Below are positions 52,801 through 60,370 of a DNA stretch of 64,000 nt, one piece after another. Under the pieces are notes generated by a model, which saw only the letters and a program-made list of their open reading frames with translations, was not told the origin of the DNA and did not search any database. Source of the stretch: Mesorhizobium xinjiangense (GTDB lineage Bacteria; Pseudomonadota; Alphaproteobacteria; Rhizobiales; Rhizobiaceae); NCBI RefSeq assembly GCF_009749525.1, contig NZ_WOAC01000009.1:1-64000 (forward strand), in the 5' to 3' direction. The first letter of the stretch is position 1. Each line of letters begins with the position of its first letter. Both the position numbers and the translations under genes were made by a program.

Positions 52801-54658
52801 CGCCGACGGCAAGGTCGATCGCCCCGCCCTTGGTGCCGGCAAGTTCCATATCGTGGATGAAGACCTTGTCGTCGTCCTGCGAGGGGACCTCGAAGGTGCG
52901 CTCGGAAATGACCCGGAACCCCATGTTTTCGAGCAGCGGCACGCGCTGCGACAGCGAGACGGCGGCGCCGTGATGATAGATCTTCAGCGCTGCCTGCTCG
53001 TCCGGCTGTTCGGCGTGGCGGTAGAAGTCGATGGCGATCCGATTGTCGGGAGAGAGCCCCGCGATGCGGCCGGCATCGACCAGCGCCTCGGCGGGCGAAA
53101 AGCTGTTGCGGTAGGTTTCGGGAAAGCGCGTCGCCAGGGAAGCGAGTGCGCTCGACGTGCCGCTTTCGGCAATTGCCGCGCGCAGCTCGTCGTCCCAGGT
53201 GCGCACAATGTCGCGCACCGCCGCCTCGAGCATCGCCTGGGGCACTTTCGGGGTCTTCCCGCCCGAGCGTCCGATAATGAAATGCACGCGAGTCAGCGTG
53301 CCTTCGGGAAAGGCCGGGTAATAGGCCGACAGCCGCCCGTCGAAGGCGGTCTTGAGATAGTCTCCGATGCGCACGCGCACCCGCGAATCGTAACGGTCGC
53401 GCGGCACGAAGGTGATGACGGAGACGAAGCGGTCGAACTGATCGACGCGCACCAGAACGCGCACGCGCGGGCGTTCGCCCAACGCCAGCACGGCCATGGC
53501 GTGCTTGCGCAGGATGGTCGCGTCGATCTGGAACAGCTCGTCGCGCGGATAGGATTCCAGCACGTTGCTCAGCGCCTTGCCGGAATGGTCGTCACGCTCG
53601 AAACCGGATTTCGCCAGCACCGATTCCACCTTGGAGCGCAGATAGGGGATCTTGAAGACCGAGCGGGTATAGGCGGTCGAGGTGAACAGGCCGACGATGC
53701 GCAGCTCGCCCGAAAGCACCCCTTCGTCGTCGAAGGTCTTGATGCCGACATAATCGAGATAGGAACGGCGATGCACGACCGATCGCGCATTGGCCTTGGT
53801 GACGATCAGTGGCTCCGGCCCGTGCAGGAAGGCGCGGATCTCCGGCGTGGTAACTGCCGAGGCGGTGCTGCCGCGCAGCACCAGCAAATCGGGATCGGCA
53901 AGAATGCCGAGACCCGGCTTGTCGGTGCGCTCCAGGGTGCCGGCCGTCTCGCCGCCGGTATATCTGTACTCGCGCATGCCGAGAAAGGTGAAATTGTCGT
54001 CGCGCAGCCACTCCATGAAGTCGATGGCTTCGCCCACCGATTCCTGGCGCAGCGGAACGGGCTTGTAGCGGAAGTCGGAGATGGTCTGCTCGAGCCTGGC
54101 GAGCATCGGTTTCCAGCCGTTGACGGCCGCGCGCACCTGGCCCAGAACATATTCGATGCGCCCGACCAGCGCCGCTGCATCCTCGCTGGTCATCATGGGA
54201 ACATGGACGTGGATGACGCTGACACGGTCGGCGCCGGATTTCACGACCGCCGTTTCCCCAGCGATTGCGCAGACGCCGTCGGCGTCATGCGTGACCAGCA
54301 TGACGGGATGGGTGACGAAAAGCACCTCCGCACCGCCGCTGGCGATTTCGCCCATGACCGAATCGAACAGGAAGGGCATGTTGTCGTTGACGACGGTGAT
54401 GGCGGTGAGCGCAAGCCCGTCGCGCTCGATGCCGCTGTCGCGCTCGATATCGATGACCGATTCGCCCTTGCGGTGGCGCTTGACGCACGTCTTGGCCAGT
54501 TCGGCCGCACGGGCCAGCATGGCCGGAGAATAGGCTGCCAGGTCCTCTGCAGCGGCGCGGGAAAACAAAAGCTCGTCGAACCTGGCCGCCTCGCCTTTGA
54601 CGGCCTTGACCGGCGGGGCCTTCGGCCCGGTCGTTTCCTTCCCCTTGGTAGCAGCCAT
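49874..54658 (-). CDS. NAD-dependent glutamate dehydrogenase (large, GDH-180 class)
   Basis: 1594 residues, the usual size for this family (about 1600). GGAGG lies 7 nt before the ATG. N-terminal ACT-like regulatory domains (about 1-500, AITVVNDNMPFLFDSVMGEIA) precede the dehydrogenase core: lysine-containing VGAKGGFYPKRLPQGGTREEV (about 835-855), VVAADKGTATFSDTAN, the NAD-binding GVGDMSGDVFGNGMLLS (about 980-996), and GEGANLGLTQKARIEF. It oxidises glutamate to 2-oxoglutarate and ammonia, mainly for catabolism, and is typically allosteric and hexameric. The frame is intact. The stop codon lies in a palindromic repeat. Confidence 0.95.
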   Translation of the reverse strand: MAATKGKETTGPKAPPVKAVKGEAARFDELLFSRAAAEDLAAYSPAMLARAAELAKTCVKRHRKGESVIDIERDSGIERDGLALTAITVVNDNMPFLFDSVMGEIASGGAEVLFVTHPVMLVTHDADGVCAIAGETAVVKSGADRVSVIHVHVPMMTSEDAAALVGRIEYVLGQVRAAVNGWKPMLARLEQTISDFRYKPVPLRQESVGEAIDFMEWLRDDNFTFLGMREYRYTGGETAGTLERTDKPGLGILADPDLLVLRGSTASAVTTPEIRAFLHGPEPLIVTKANARSVVHRRSYLDYVGIKTFDDEGVLSGELRIVGLFTSTAYTRSVFKIPYLRSKVESVLAKSGFERDDHSGKALSNVLESYPRDELFQIDATILRKHAMAVLALGERPRVRVLVRVDQFDRFVSVITFVPRDRYDSRVRVRIGDYLKTAFDGRLSAYYPAFPEGTLTRVHFIIGRSGGKTPKVPQAMLEAAVRDIVRTWDDELRAAIAESGTSSALASLATRFPETYRNSFSPAEALVDAGRIAGLSPDNRIAIDFYRHAEQPDEQAALKIYHHGAAVSLSQRVPLLENMGFRVISERTFEVPSQDDDKVFIHDMELAGTKGGAIDLAVGGERFEDVFLSVWHGASDNDGYNGLVQTAGLRSREIAVLRAYGRYLQQAGIPQSQDFVAAVLNRYPAIASDLHRLFLVRFDPAMPAGAAASEQDAIAERITGALEDVPVLDDDTIIRRFLNLVQSTLRTNHFAEANEHATSLAFKLDPRALTGLPEPRPWREIFVYGPEVEGVHLRFGPVARGGLRWSDRAQDYRTEVLGLVKAQQVKNAVIVPVGAKGGFYPKRLPQGGTREEVFEAGRAAYVNFISSLLSITDNLDGDTVVHPEGVVRQDGDDPYFVVAADKGTATFSDTANAISQAHGFWLDDAFASGGSAGYDHKKMGITARGAWEAVKRHFREMNRDIQSEPFTVIGVGDMSGDVFGNGMLLSRQIRLVAAFDHRDIFIDPDPDPAVSFGERERLFSLPRSSWQDYDASKISSGGGVFSRSKKSITLSEEAAAAIGLNKTVASPTEIMRAILKTGVDLLWFGGIGTYVRGSAETDQDVGDRTNDAIRVTAGELGVKVVGEGANLGLTQKARIEFGLAGGRCNSDAIDNSGGVNSSDLEVNIKIGLAAAMRAGDLTRPARDKLLAAMTEEVAGLVLANNYRQTLTISLAAHRGMADLPHQQRMMASLEARGELDRAIETLPGDQALAERAAKGEPLTRAEIGVLLSYAKIVLFDDIMASGLPDDPHFSDDLLGYFPERMAKKYACEIEGHRLRREIIATELANDAINHGGPAFVSRMLDITGASAAEAVAAYATVRDGFGLPETIGEIDALDTKIDGTAQLDFYLTVGRLIHTASAWQLKNGNQSASVGERIASLHDARSALEARLPKLLPDFTRSKLEERASAFQAAGAPTPLAERLALLGIAEMIPDIDLVARSAGADRVAAAKVYMTVSEAFRIGRIEEAARAVAPSDYYDGLALFRANDMIDAARRGIAVAVLGSYGKTADPVGEWISAGGQRVARTRERLLALTESGDISVSRLTVAAGLMADLTVA

Positions 54659-54767
54659 GTTTTTACCTCCGGCAGCTTTATCGATATCGTAGCAGACTCG
54701 GGCGTGATTGCGACCCTACGCCGCGGCACGCGAAAGTCGCACTGTGGAGAAAGGCAGTGAACAGATC

Positions 54768-55343
54768 ATGACCAGACAGTCGGCCAAGACGACCGCTCTC
54801 GATTTGAGTCCCGCTGAAGACCTCAGCGAAGGCGTACGCGCCTATTTCGACAAATGCGAGGAAAAGTTGGGCATGATTCCGAACGTGCTCCTGGCCTACG
54901 CCTTCGACGAAAAAAAGCTGCAGGCCTTCATCGACATGTACAACGATCTCATGCTCGGCGCGTCCGGCCTGTCCAAGCTCGAGCGCGAGATGATCGCGGT
55001 CGCCGTGTCGTCGGTCAATCATTGCTACTATTGCCTGACCGCGCATGGCGCGGCGGTGCGCCAGCTTTCCGGCGATCCGGCACTGGGCGAGATGATGGTG
55101 ATGAACTATCGCGCCGCCGACCTCTCCGCGCGCCACACGGCGATGCTCGATTTCGCCGTCAAGCTCACCGAGGCGCCGGACAAGATCGTCGAGGCGGATC
55201 GCCAGGGCCTGCGCGATGCCGGCTTTTGCGATCGCGACATCTGGGACATCGCCGCCACGGCTTCGTTCTTCAACATGTCGAACCGCATGGCGGCCGCCGT
55301 CGACATGCGGCCCAACGACGACTATCACGCCATGGCGCGGTAG
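54768..55343 (+). CDS. Peroxidase-related carboxymuconolactone decarboxylase (CMD) protein
   Basis: 191 residues from ATG 54768. The AhpD-type redox site is at about 71-93: SKLEREMIAVAVSSVNHCYYCLTAHG, with Glu, CxxC (Cys86/89) and His93 in the EXnCXXCXXXH pattern of the uncharacterised peroxidase-related family. It probably acts as an alkylhydroperoxidase-like thiol peroxidase in the cytosol. DISGFC-like GFCDRDIWDIAATASFFNMSNRMA ends the domain. It is divergent from gdh (109-nt gap) and convergent with the LysE gene (7 nt). Confidence 0.92.
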   Translation: MTRQSAKTTALDLSPAEDLSEGVRAYFDKCEEKLGMIPNVLLAYAFDEKKLQAFIDMYNDLMLGASGLSKLEREMIAVAVSSVNHCYYCLTAHGAAVRQLSGDPALGEMMVMNYRAADLSARHTAMLDFAVKLTEAPDKIVEADRQGLRDAGFCDRDIWDIAATASFFNMSNRMAAAVDMRPNDDYHAMAR

Positions 55344-55350
55344 AGCCAAT

Positions 55351-55965
55351 TCAGTTGCGCGCCGCGATCGCCGCCGCGGCGCCGGCCATCATCGTCGCGC
55401 TTATACGATTGGCGAGGCGCATCGCCGGGGCGCTTTTCAAGAGCCGGCGCGCCTGCGCCGCCGCCAGCACCCAGGTGAGATCGATGCCGATGAGCACGAC
55501 GGCCATCGTCGCCGTCAGTTCCGCCCAGCCGACGAGATCGACGGAGGCGAGGTCGATGATGGTCGGCAAGAGCGCCAGATAGAACATCATGATCTTGGGA
55601 TTGCCCAGCGTTACCGCCATGCCGGCGGAAAAAAGCCGCAAGGGCGTGTCCTGGCGCGGCAGCACGCTGCCGTCCGTCGCCACCGGGGCCCGCCACATCT
55701 TCCACGCCAGATAGACGAGATAGACCACGCCGGCCCATTTGATGGCGAGGAAGAGATAGTGGAAGCTCTGCGCCACGAAGGCGAGCCCGAAGACGGCCAG
55801 CGAAAGCCAGATCGCCTCGCCGATCCACATGGCCGCAAGGAAGGGAAAGACGTCGCGGAAACCGCGCGCAATCACGCGCGCCACCAGCGCCGCGATGCTG
55901 GGGCCGGGCGAGCCGGCGGCGACCAGCAGGGCGCCGGCAAAGATCAGCAGCGATGCGGCGTCCAT
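55351..55965 (-). CDS. LysE family amino-acid exporter
   Basis: 204 residues with six hydrophobic segments. The RhtB/LysE signature SPGPSIAALVARVIARGFRDVFPFLAAMWIGEAIW (about 19-53) and the second motif FSAGMAVTLGNPKIMMFYLALLP (about 112-134) are intact. It exports an amino acid or derivative (homoserine, threonine, lysine or a similar compound). The neighbouring glutamate dehydrogenase gives only a loose metabolic context. GGAG upstream of ATG 55965 supports the start. A stop-codon-type palindrome (56073-56096) lies upstream. Confidence 0.92.
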   Translation of the reverse strand: MDAASLLIFAGALLVAAGSPGPSIAALVARVIARGFRDVFPFLAAMWIGEAIWLSLAVFGLAFVAQSFHYLFLAIKWAGVVYLVYLAWKMWRAPVATDGSVLPRQDTPLRLFSAGMAVTLGNPKIMMFYLALLPTIIDLASVDLVGWAELTATMAVVLIGIDLTWVLAAAQARRLLKSAPAMRLANRISATMMAGAAAAIAARN

Positions 55966-56072
55966 AATTTTCTCCTTCCTTCACAATCGGATGGTCAAGC
56001 GGAAGGGAATTCGCCGCCCGACGCAACCGGCAAGCCGTCTGACATCCGTAAACCGGTGCTTAACGCGCGTTT

Positions 56073-56096
56073 GCTTCAAACGGAAACGTTTGAAGC
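56073..56096. repeat. Third copy of the GCTTCAAACG palindrome
   Basis: GCTTCAAACG-GAAA-CGTTTGAAGC is perfect over 10-bp arms, in the opposite orientation to 35700-35723 and 49841-49864; it is preceded by TAACGCGCGTT, the mirrored tail. It lies between the higA terminator and the LysE promoter. Here the TAA in the tail does not end a gene. Confidence 0.9.
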
Positions 56097-56101
56097 AAAG
56101 C

Positions 56102-56125
56102 CAGCAGGGGGCGTCCCCCCTGCTG
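56102..56125 (-). terminator. Hairpin terminator after higA
   Basis: CAGCAGGGGG and CCCCCTGCTG (56102-56111 and 56116-56125) form a 10-bp GC-rich stem two nucleotides after the higA stop on the minus strand. The following T-content is low (GGCTTTG), so termination may be partly Rho-dependent or the hairpin may protect the 3' end. Confidence 0.6.
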
Positions 56126-56126
56126 C

Positions 56127-56417
56127 TCAGGCACACTCAAGCTCTTTTCGCCTTGCAAGGCCGGTATAGTCGTTCTCGTTCTGCGCTCTGGACAAATCGT
56201 GTGCGTCTTGCAGGCGCATCCAGAATTCAGCACTTACACCAAGAACCTTTTCAAGCCGTATGGCGGTGTCGGCAGTCATGCCACGGGTGCCATTAAGGAG
56301 AGTTGTTACTCGGTTTGGTGGTACATTCATCGACCTCGCAAGTTCGCGGGCGGAGATACCCAACTCGTCCAGGAATTCATATTTAAGCATCTTACCAGGA
56401 TGCGTTACAGTTCTCAT
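56127..56417 (-). CDS. higA: HigA family antitoxin (XRE helix-turn-helix)
   Basis: 96 residues, MRTVTHPGKMLKYEFLDELGISARELARSMNVPPNRVTTLLNGTRGMTADTAIRLEKVLGVSAEFWMRLQDAHDL. This is the complete HigA signature with the HTH at about 22-55. AGGAGG lies 10 nt before the ATG. It normally follows higB and represses the operon. Here the toxin is frameshifted, so this antitoxin is an intact orphan that may still autoregulate and could neutralise related HigB toxins from mobile elements. Confidence 0.95.
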   Translation of the reverse strand: MRTVTHPGKMLKYEFLDELGISARELARSMNVPPNRVTTLLNGTRGMTADTAIRLEKVLGVSAEFWMRLQDAHDLSRAQNENDYTGLARRKELECA

Positions 56418-56424
56418 GTGCTGC

Positions 56425-56726
56425 TCACCTCCTATGATAGTCCTCGATTTTGATGTCGTGTGCCCCGTCTTCCGACCATCTGAAAACGATACGATAGCGC
56501 GAGGCGCTGCCCGATATGCGGATGCTGTATTCGCCCTTGCGATCGCCTTTAAGCGCTTCGAGATTGTTGCTCGGCGGTATCTTCAAGTCGTCAAGTCGTC
56601 CAGCCGGGCAGCATACCGCACGCGGTCCAACTTCCGCAGCGCTGCGTCCTTGATGGCTTGCCACTGCTTCGGGCAAGTGCCCTCAGTGAACAATCGCTCG
56701 GTGGCTTTATCCGAGAATCGTGCCAT
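56425..56726 (-). pseudogene. higB: HigB family toxin gene disrupted by 8-bp tandem duplication
   Basis: The toxin reads MARFSDKATERLFTEG...RYAARLDDL from ATG 56726, then terminates after two codons (LTT, stop). The rest, LKIPPSNNLEALKGDRKGEYSIRISGSASRYRIVFRW-ediEDYHRR, is in another frame. The break coincides with an exact 8-bp direct repeat, AAGTCGTC, at 56585-56592 and 56593-56600 on the plus strand. Removing one copy restores one frame of 97 residues with all HigB/RelE-fold landmarks. Loss of toxin with a retained antitoxin is the viable direction of decay. It could also be a sequencing error. Confidence 0.92.
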
Positions 56727-57120
56727 GGAGCGTTATATAGTACGTAACACGTAACAGCACAAGCCGGCACAGGCGGCCAGTGGCGCTGCTCCGGCTGCAG
56801 AGCAGGATTGCTGCGACACGAATTAAGCGCGAAGTCGACACTTCGTGCTGTTGCCTGGCGGCGCTAGGATAATCAGCTTGACGTCGATGAAGCCCCTGTA
56901 CACAGCTGCAATTTCGCCCCGGTGGGCATCGGGCCGCCAGGACGAATGCGCCATATGTTTCACCATGGCGTCCTGGAGGTTGTCATCGGATTTCCCCTCC
57001 CATTACCCAAGAGGGATTTCAGCACGACTCGATGTGCCAGTCTACAGAGCCGTGAGCCAATGTACGCCGGTTCTTTTATTCCGGATTTTTACCTGATTGC
57101 TGTGAAGTGCTTGAATTTGC
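56727..57120. other. Intergenic region between higBA and tRNA-Glu
   Basis: The left part carries the higBA promoter on the minus strand: direct repeats ACGTAAC-ACGTAAC (56742-56755) overlap a TATATA -10-like box (about 56734-56739), the likely HigA operator. The remaining 350 nt are somewhat less GC-rich than the surroundings and contain only short, unconvincing frames on either strand. It may be decayed mobile DNA beside the tRNA gene, but no integrase remnant is visible. Confidence 0.55.
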
Positions 57121-57196
57121 TGGTACTCCCAAGGGGAATCGAACCCCTGTTTCCGCCGTGAGAGGGCGGCGTCCTGGACCGCTAGACGATGGGAGC
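57121..57196 (-). tRNA. tRNA-Glu (anticodon CTC)
   Basis: A 76-nt cloverleaf with an encoded CCA end at 57121-57123. The acceptor GCTCCCA pairs with TGGGAGT, the D arm is GTCTAGCGGTCCAGGAC, the anticodon stem CCGCC/GGCGG has loop CTCTCAC (anticodon CTC, reading GAG), and the T arm is AGGGG-TTCGATT-CCCCT. G1 pairs with U72. The promoter on the same strand is at 57213-57241. There is no second copy of the 3' end nearby to mark an integrated element. Confidence 0.95.
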
Positions 57197-57212
57197 GCGG
57201 GCAAGCCGGGCC

Positions 57213-57241
57213 GATATAGGGCCTGACGTAGGCAAATGCAA
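57213..57241 (-). promoter_or_regulatory. Promoter of tRNA-Glu
   Basis: On the minus strand TTGCAT (57241-57236), 17 nt, TATATC (57218-57213); the start would be about 7 nt downstream, 10 nt before the tRNA 5' end. Confidence 0.7.
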
Positions 57242-57319
57242 CAGTGCATTTGATGAGAAGTGACGCTTTTGCGACGACCGCGACAGGTCGGCTGTCACAG
57301 ACCACCCCCCGCGATCTCG

Positions 57320-57715
57320 TTATGGCCGGTTCGGCTCGAGCAGGTCCCACAGATTGCCGTGGAGGTCGCGGAACACGGCGACGGTCCCGTAGGGCTCCTC
57401 GCGCGGCGTTTCCTCGAAGCGGACCCCGCGCGACTTCATGGCCTCGTAATCGGCCCAGAAATCGCCGGTCTCCAGAAAAAAGCCGACACGTCCGCCCGTC
57501 TGGTTGCCGATACGCGCTTCTTGCTCCTCGCTCGCCGCCTCGGCCAGAAGCAGGCAGGTGCCCTGGCCACCGGGCGGCGCGACGCGCACCCAGCGTTTGC
57601 CGCCGTCAAGCGGCGTGTCCTCCAGGAGCACGAAGCCGAGCTTGTCGCGATACCAGGCGAGCGCCTCGTCGTAACTACCCACGACGAGGGTGATGGCGCT
57701 GATCATATGGGCCAT
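57320..57715 (-). CDS. VOC family protein (second copy)
   Basis: 131 residues with AGGG 7 nt before the ATG at 57715. MISAITLVVGSYDEALAWYRDKLGFVLLEDTPL (4-36) and VFRDLHGNLWDLLEPNRP (about 114-131) are the two VOC halves. GGQGTCLLLAEAASEEQ in the middle is typical of a glyoxalase-like subfamily. The substrate is unknown. It is not similar to the VOC protein at 1.2 kb beyond the fold, and no CTGACA/TGTCAG operator is present. It lies 12 nt downstream of the DUF6476 gene, in one operon. Confidence 0.9.
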   Translation of the reverse strand: MAHMISAITLVVGSYDEALAWYRDKLGFVLLEDTPLDGGKRWVRVAPPGGQGTCLLLAEAASEEQEARIGNQTGGRVGFFLETGDFWADYEAMKSRGVRFEETPREEPYGTVAVFRDLHGNLWDLLEPNRP

Positions 57716-57727
57716 GGCAGCGCCCTG

Positions 57728-58123
57728 CTATTCGCCCTGCGTGACGATGTCGTAACGCCCCACGATGCGGTCCGCGGCCATGTCGTAGATAAGGATCGCC
57801 CGGCCGCCGTCTTCGAGTTCGACATTGAGCGAGATCGCCCCGCCTGCCACCGACTGGGAGACGACGCGCGCACCCTGCGGCAGCCTGATCGTGCCTTGCG
57901 CGATGCCCTCGCCGGGGGTGACCGGGATTGCCGCCGGCGCCTGGGCCGGCGCCTCGTCGCCTGACGCGGCCTTGTAGACAATCGCCGCCAGCACGGCCAT
58001 AAGTCCGACCATCATGATGCCGATCGAGATCACCAGGAGCCGCACCATCTTGCGCCGCACCCGTTCCATGGCGGGGTCGAGGGGCTTTTCCTCGCCATCG
58101 CGGTCGATGTCCGCCTGTGTCAT
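57728..58123 (-). CDS. Small single-pass membrane protein (DUF6476-like)
   Basis: 131 residues from ATG 58123 (MTQADIDRDGEEKPLDPAMERVRRKMVRLLVISIGIMMVGLMAVLAAIVYKA), with GGAG 9 nt upstream. One membrane helix at about 28-52; the C-terminal 80 residues are periplasmic and beta-rich (GTIRLPQGARVVSQSVAGGAISLNVELEDGGRAILIYDMAADRIVGRYDIV). This matches the alphaproteobacterial DUF6476 family found next to rluD. Function unknown. It is divergent from rluD with a 23-nt gap, so the two promoters overlap the coding starts. Confidence 0.82.
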   Translation of the reverse strand: MTQADIDRDGEEKPLDPAMERVRRKMVRLLVISIGIMMVGLMAVLAAIVYKAASGDEAPAQAPAAIPVTPGEGIAQGTIRLPQGARVVSQSVAGGAISLNVELEDGGRAILIYDMAADRIVGRYDIVTQGE

Positions 58124-58146
58124 TCTGTCGGGCTCCGGGTGCTGCA

Positions 58147-59187
58147 ATGAGCGTTCCTGATAGCGAAGGCGCTGCGCCAAGGAAAGCCCTTGTCACGCCG
58201 CCCGAAGCGGCCGGCCAGCGGCTCGACCAGTGGCTGGCGGCGGCGCTCGAAGGCGAATTGTCGCGCAGCCGCATCCAGGCGCTGATCCGCGGCGGCCATG
58301 TGACGGTGTCGGGCAGGCCGGCCCACGAGCCGAAGCGCAAGCTCGCCGGCGGCGAGACCGTCGCCGTCACCGTGCCGGAGGCCGAGCCGGCGGAACCGCA
58401 AGGCGAGGCGATCCCGCTCGACATCCTCTACGAGGACTCCCATCTGATCGTCATCGACAAGCCGGCCGGCCTGGTGGTGCATCCCGGCGCCGGCAACTGG
58501 ACCGGCACGCTGGTCAACGCACTGATCGCCCATTGCGGCGACACGCTGTCGGGGATCGGCGGGGTGAAGCGGCCGGGCATCGTGCACCGGCTGGACAAGG
58601 AAACGAGCGGCGTGATGGTGGTCGCCAAGACCGACCAGGCCCATCGTGCCCTGGCCGACGCTTTCGCCGATCACGGGGCATCGGGCAGCCTGGAGCGCGC
58701 CTATTCGGCACTGGTGTGGGGCGCGCCCGAACGCATGAACGCCACCATCGACGCTGCCCTCGGCCGCTCGACCAGAGATCGCACCCGGCGCGCCGTGGTC
58801 AATGCGGGGCGCGAGGATGCGCGGCATGCCGTAACGCGCTATTCGGTGAGCGAGATGTTCGGCGGCGCGTCGCCGGAAGGCGCGTTGGCCGCCCTCGTCG
58901 ACTGCCGGCTGGAGACCGGACGCACCCATCAGATCAGAGTGCATATGGCCCATATCGGCCATCCGCTGATCGGCGACCCCGAATACGGCCTGGCGTTCCG
59001 CACCAAGGCCAACCGGCTGGCGGAGCCGGCACGCTCGATCGCCGCGGCTTTCCCGCGCCAGGCCCTGCATGCGCGGCTTTTGGCCTTCGAGCACCCGGCA
59101 ACCGGCGAAACGATGCGCTTCGAGACAGCTTTGCCAGCGGATATGGCAGGGCTTGTCAGGGCACTGCGCGACCTGCCCAGAAGCTGA
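58147..59187 (+). CDS. rluD: RluA family 23S rRNA pseudouridine synthase
   Basis: 346 residues from ATG 58147. The N-terminal S4 RNA-binding domain is GQRLDQWLAAALEGELSRSRIQALIRGGHVTVSG (about 21-54). The catalytic domain has the HRLDKETSGVMVVAKT motif with the nucleophilic Asp (about 150), and ETGRTHQIRVHMAHIGHPLIGDPEYG (about 260-285). Length and S4 domain point to RluD, which modifies helix 69 of 23S rRNA; RluC is the alternative. It is 180 nt upstream of rpoH, as in related rhizobia. Confidence 0.92.
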   Translation: MSVPDSEGAAPRKALVTPPEAAGQRLDQWLAAALEGELSRSRIQALIRGGHVTVSGRPAHEPKRKLAGGETVAVTVPEAEPAEPQGEAIPLDILYEDSHLIVIDKPAGLVVHPGAGNWTGTLVNALIAHCGDTLSGIGGVKRPGIVHRLDKETSGVMVVAKTDQAHRALADAFADHGASGSLERAYSALVWGAPERMNATIDAALGRSTRDRTRRAVVNAGREDARHAVTRYSVSEMFGGASPEGALAALVDCRLETGRTHQIRVHMAHIGHPLIGDPEYGLAFRTKANRLAEPARSIAAAFPRQALHARLLAFEHPATGETMRFETALPADMAGLVRALRDLPRS

Positions 59188-59367
59188 GTTTTCAGCATTG
59201 CGAAATGTGAGTATTGTTCACTTTGACGTGACAAATCGTATCACGGCGTCAGCAAGCGTGAAATTGCCAGATTTCGCACTATATTAGGCATATGCCGTGG
59301 TGCGCTTGCGGCCGCGGTCGAGTTCGCCGGAACACCGGGAACAATCCATCGAGAGGGAGGGTGCTAT

Positions 59368-60276
59368 ATGGCCCAGACACTGCCCAGTATCGCGTCGGGA
59401 GAAGGCGGTCTTTCGCGCTATCTCGAAGAAATCCGCCGCTTTCCAATGCTTCAGCCGCAGGAAGAATACATGCTCGCCAAGCGCTACAGCGAGCATGGCG
59501 ACACCGAAGCGGCCCATAAGCTCGTCACCAGCCATCTGCGGCTGGTCGCCAAGATAGCCATGGGCTATCGCGGCTACGGCCTGCCGATCGGCGAAGTGAT
59601 GTCGGAAGGCAATGTCGGCCTCATGCAGGCCGTCAAGAAATTCGAGCCCGAACGGGGATTCCGCCTCGCAACATACGCCATGTGGTGGATCAAGGCGGCA
59701 ATCCAGGAATATATTCTGCGTTCGTGGAGCCTTGTGAAGATGGGCACCACGGCCAACCAGAAGCGTCTTTTCTTCAACCTGCGCAAGGTCAAGGGCAAGA
59801 TTCAGGCGCTCGACGAAGGCGATCTCAATCCCGAGCAGGTGGCCGAGATCGCACACCGGCTCAACGTGTCGGAAGCCGAGGTCATTTCGATGAACCGCCG
59901 CCTGTCGGGCGATGCCTCGCTCAACGCGCCGATCCGGGCGACGGAAGGCGAATCCGGCGAGTGGCAGGACTGGCTGGTCGACGAGCACCAGTCGCAGGAA
60001 GACATGCTCGTCGAGCAGGACGAACTCGAAAACCGCCGCGGGATGCTCGGCGAGGCGCTCAATGTGCTCAACGATCGCGAGCGCCGCATTTTCGAGGCGC
60101 GCCGGTTGTCTGACGACCCGATGACCCTGGAGGAGCTGTCCTCCGAGTTCGACATCAGCCGCGAACGCGTGCGCCAAATCGAGGTGCGTGCCTTCGAGAA
60201 GGTCCAGGACGCCGTCAAGGCGGCGGCCCTGCGCCAGGCGCAGTCGCTGCAGACCATCGACGCCCACGCGCACTGA
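59368..60276 (+). CDS. rpoH: RNA polymerase heat-shock sigma factor RpoH (sigma-32)
   Basis: 302 residues. Region 2 has HKLVTSHLRLVAKIAMGYRGYGLPIGEVMSEGNVGLMQAVKKFEPERGFRLATYAMWWIKAAIQEYI (about 50-116). The RpoH box is QKRLFFNLRKVKGK (about 131-144). Region 4 ends RLSDDPMTLEELSSEFDISRERVRQIEVRAFEKV. The AT-rich leader (59215-59290) holds several promoter-like words, but no clear sigma-32 pair is visible. Rhizobia often carry two or more rpoH genes; the full-length RpoH box and the neighbourhood rluD-rpoH-purA suggest the main rpoH1-type copy. A strong terminator follows. Confidence 0.96.
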   Translation: MAQTLPSIASGEGGLSRYLEEIRRFPMLQPQEEYMLAKRYSEHGDTEAAHKLVTSHLRLVAKIAMGYRGYGLPIGEVMSEGNVGLMQAVKKFEPERGFRLATYAMWWIKAAIQEYILRSWSLVKMGTTANQKRLFFNLRKVKGKIQALDEGDLNPEQVAEIAHRLNVSEAEVISMNRRLSGDASLNAPIRATEGESGEWQDWLVDEHQSQEDMLVEQDELENRRGMLGEALNVLNDRERRIFEARRLSDDPMTLEELSSEFDISRERVRQIEVRAFEKVQDAVKAAALRQAQSLQTIDAHAH

Positions 60277-60313
60277 GCGGCCACAGGCCGCGGCGCGCAT
60301 TACAGTGCTATGA

Positions 60314-60345
60314 GGGCGGGCGGCAGATGCCGCCTGCCCTTTTTT
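60314..60345 (+). terminator. Intrinsic terminator of rpoH
   Basis: GGGCGGGCGGC-AGAT-GCCGCCTGCCC (60314-60339) has one G-T mismatch; a run of six T (60340-60345) follows. It is 38 nt past the rpoH stop. Confidence 0.93.
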
Positions 60346-60370
60346 GTGCACCGGGATTGGATTGCAGGGG

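Noticed and set aside
50405-54760. Open frame of 1451 codons on the plus strand, antisense to gdh
   Set aside because: It is a shadow produced by GC-rich codon use in gdh: it covers almost the whole gene, has no domain pattern, and is full of Arg/Asp/His/Ala runs. The minus-strand frame has the complete NAD-GDH signatures.
56845-57161. Short plus-strand frames of about 80 codons before tRNA-Glu
   Set aside because: One runs into the tRNA gene, none has a ribosome site or domain, and codon use does not match the neighbours.
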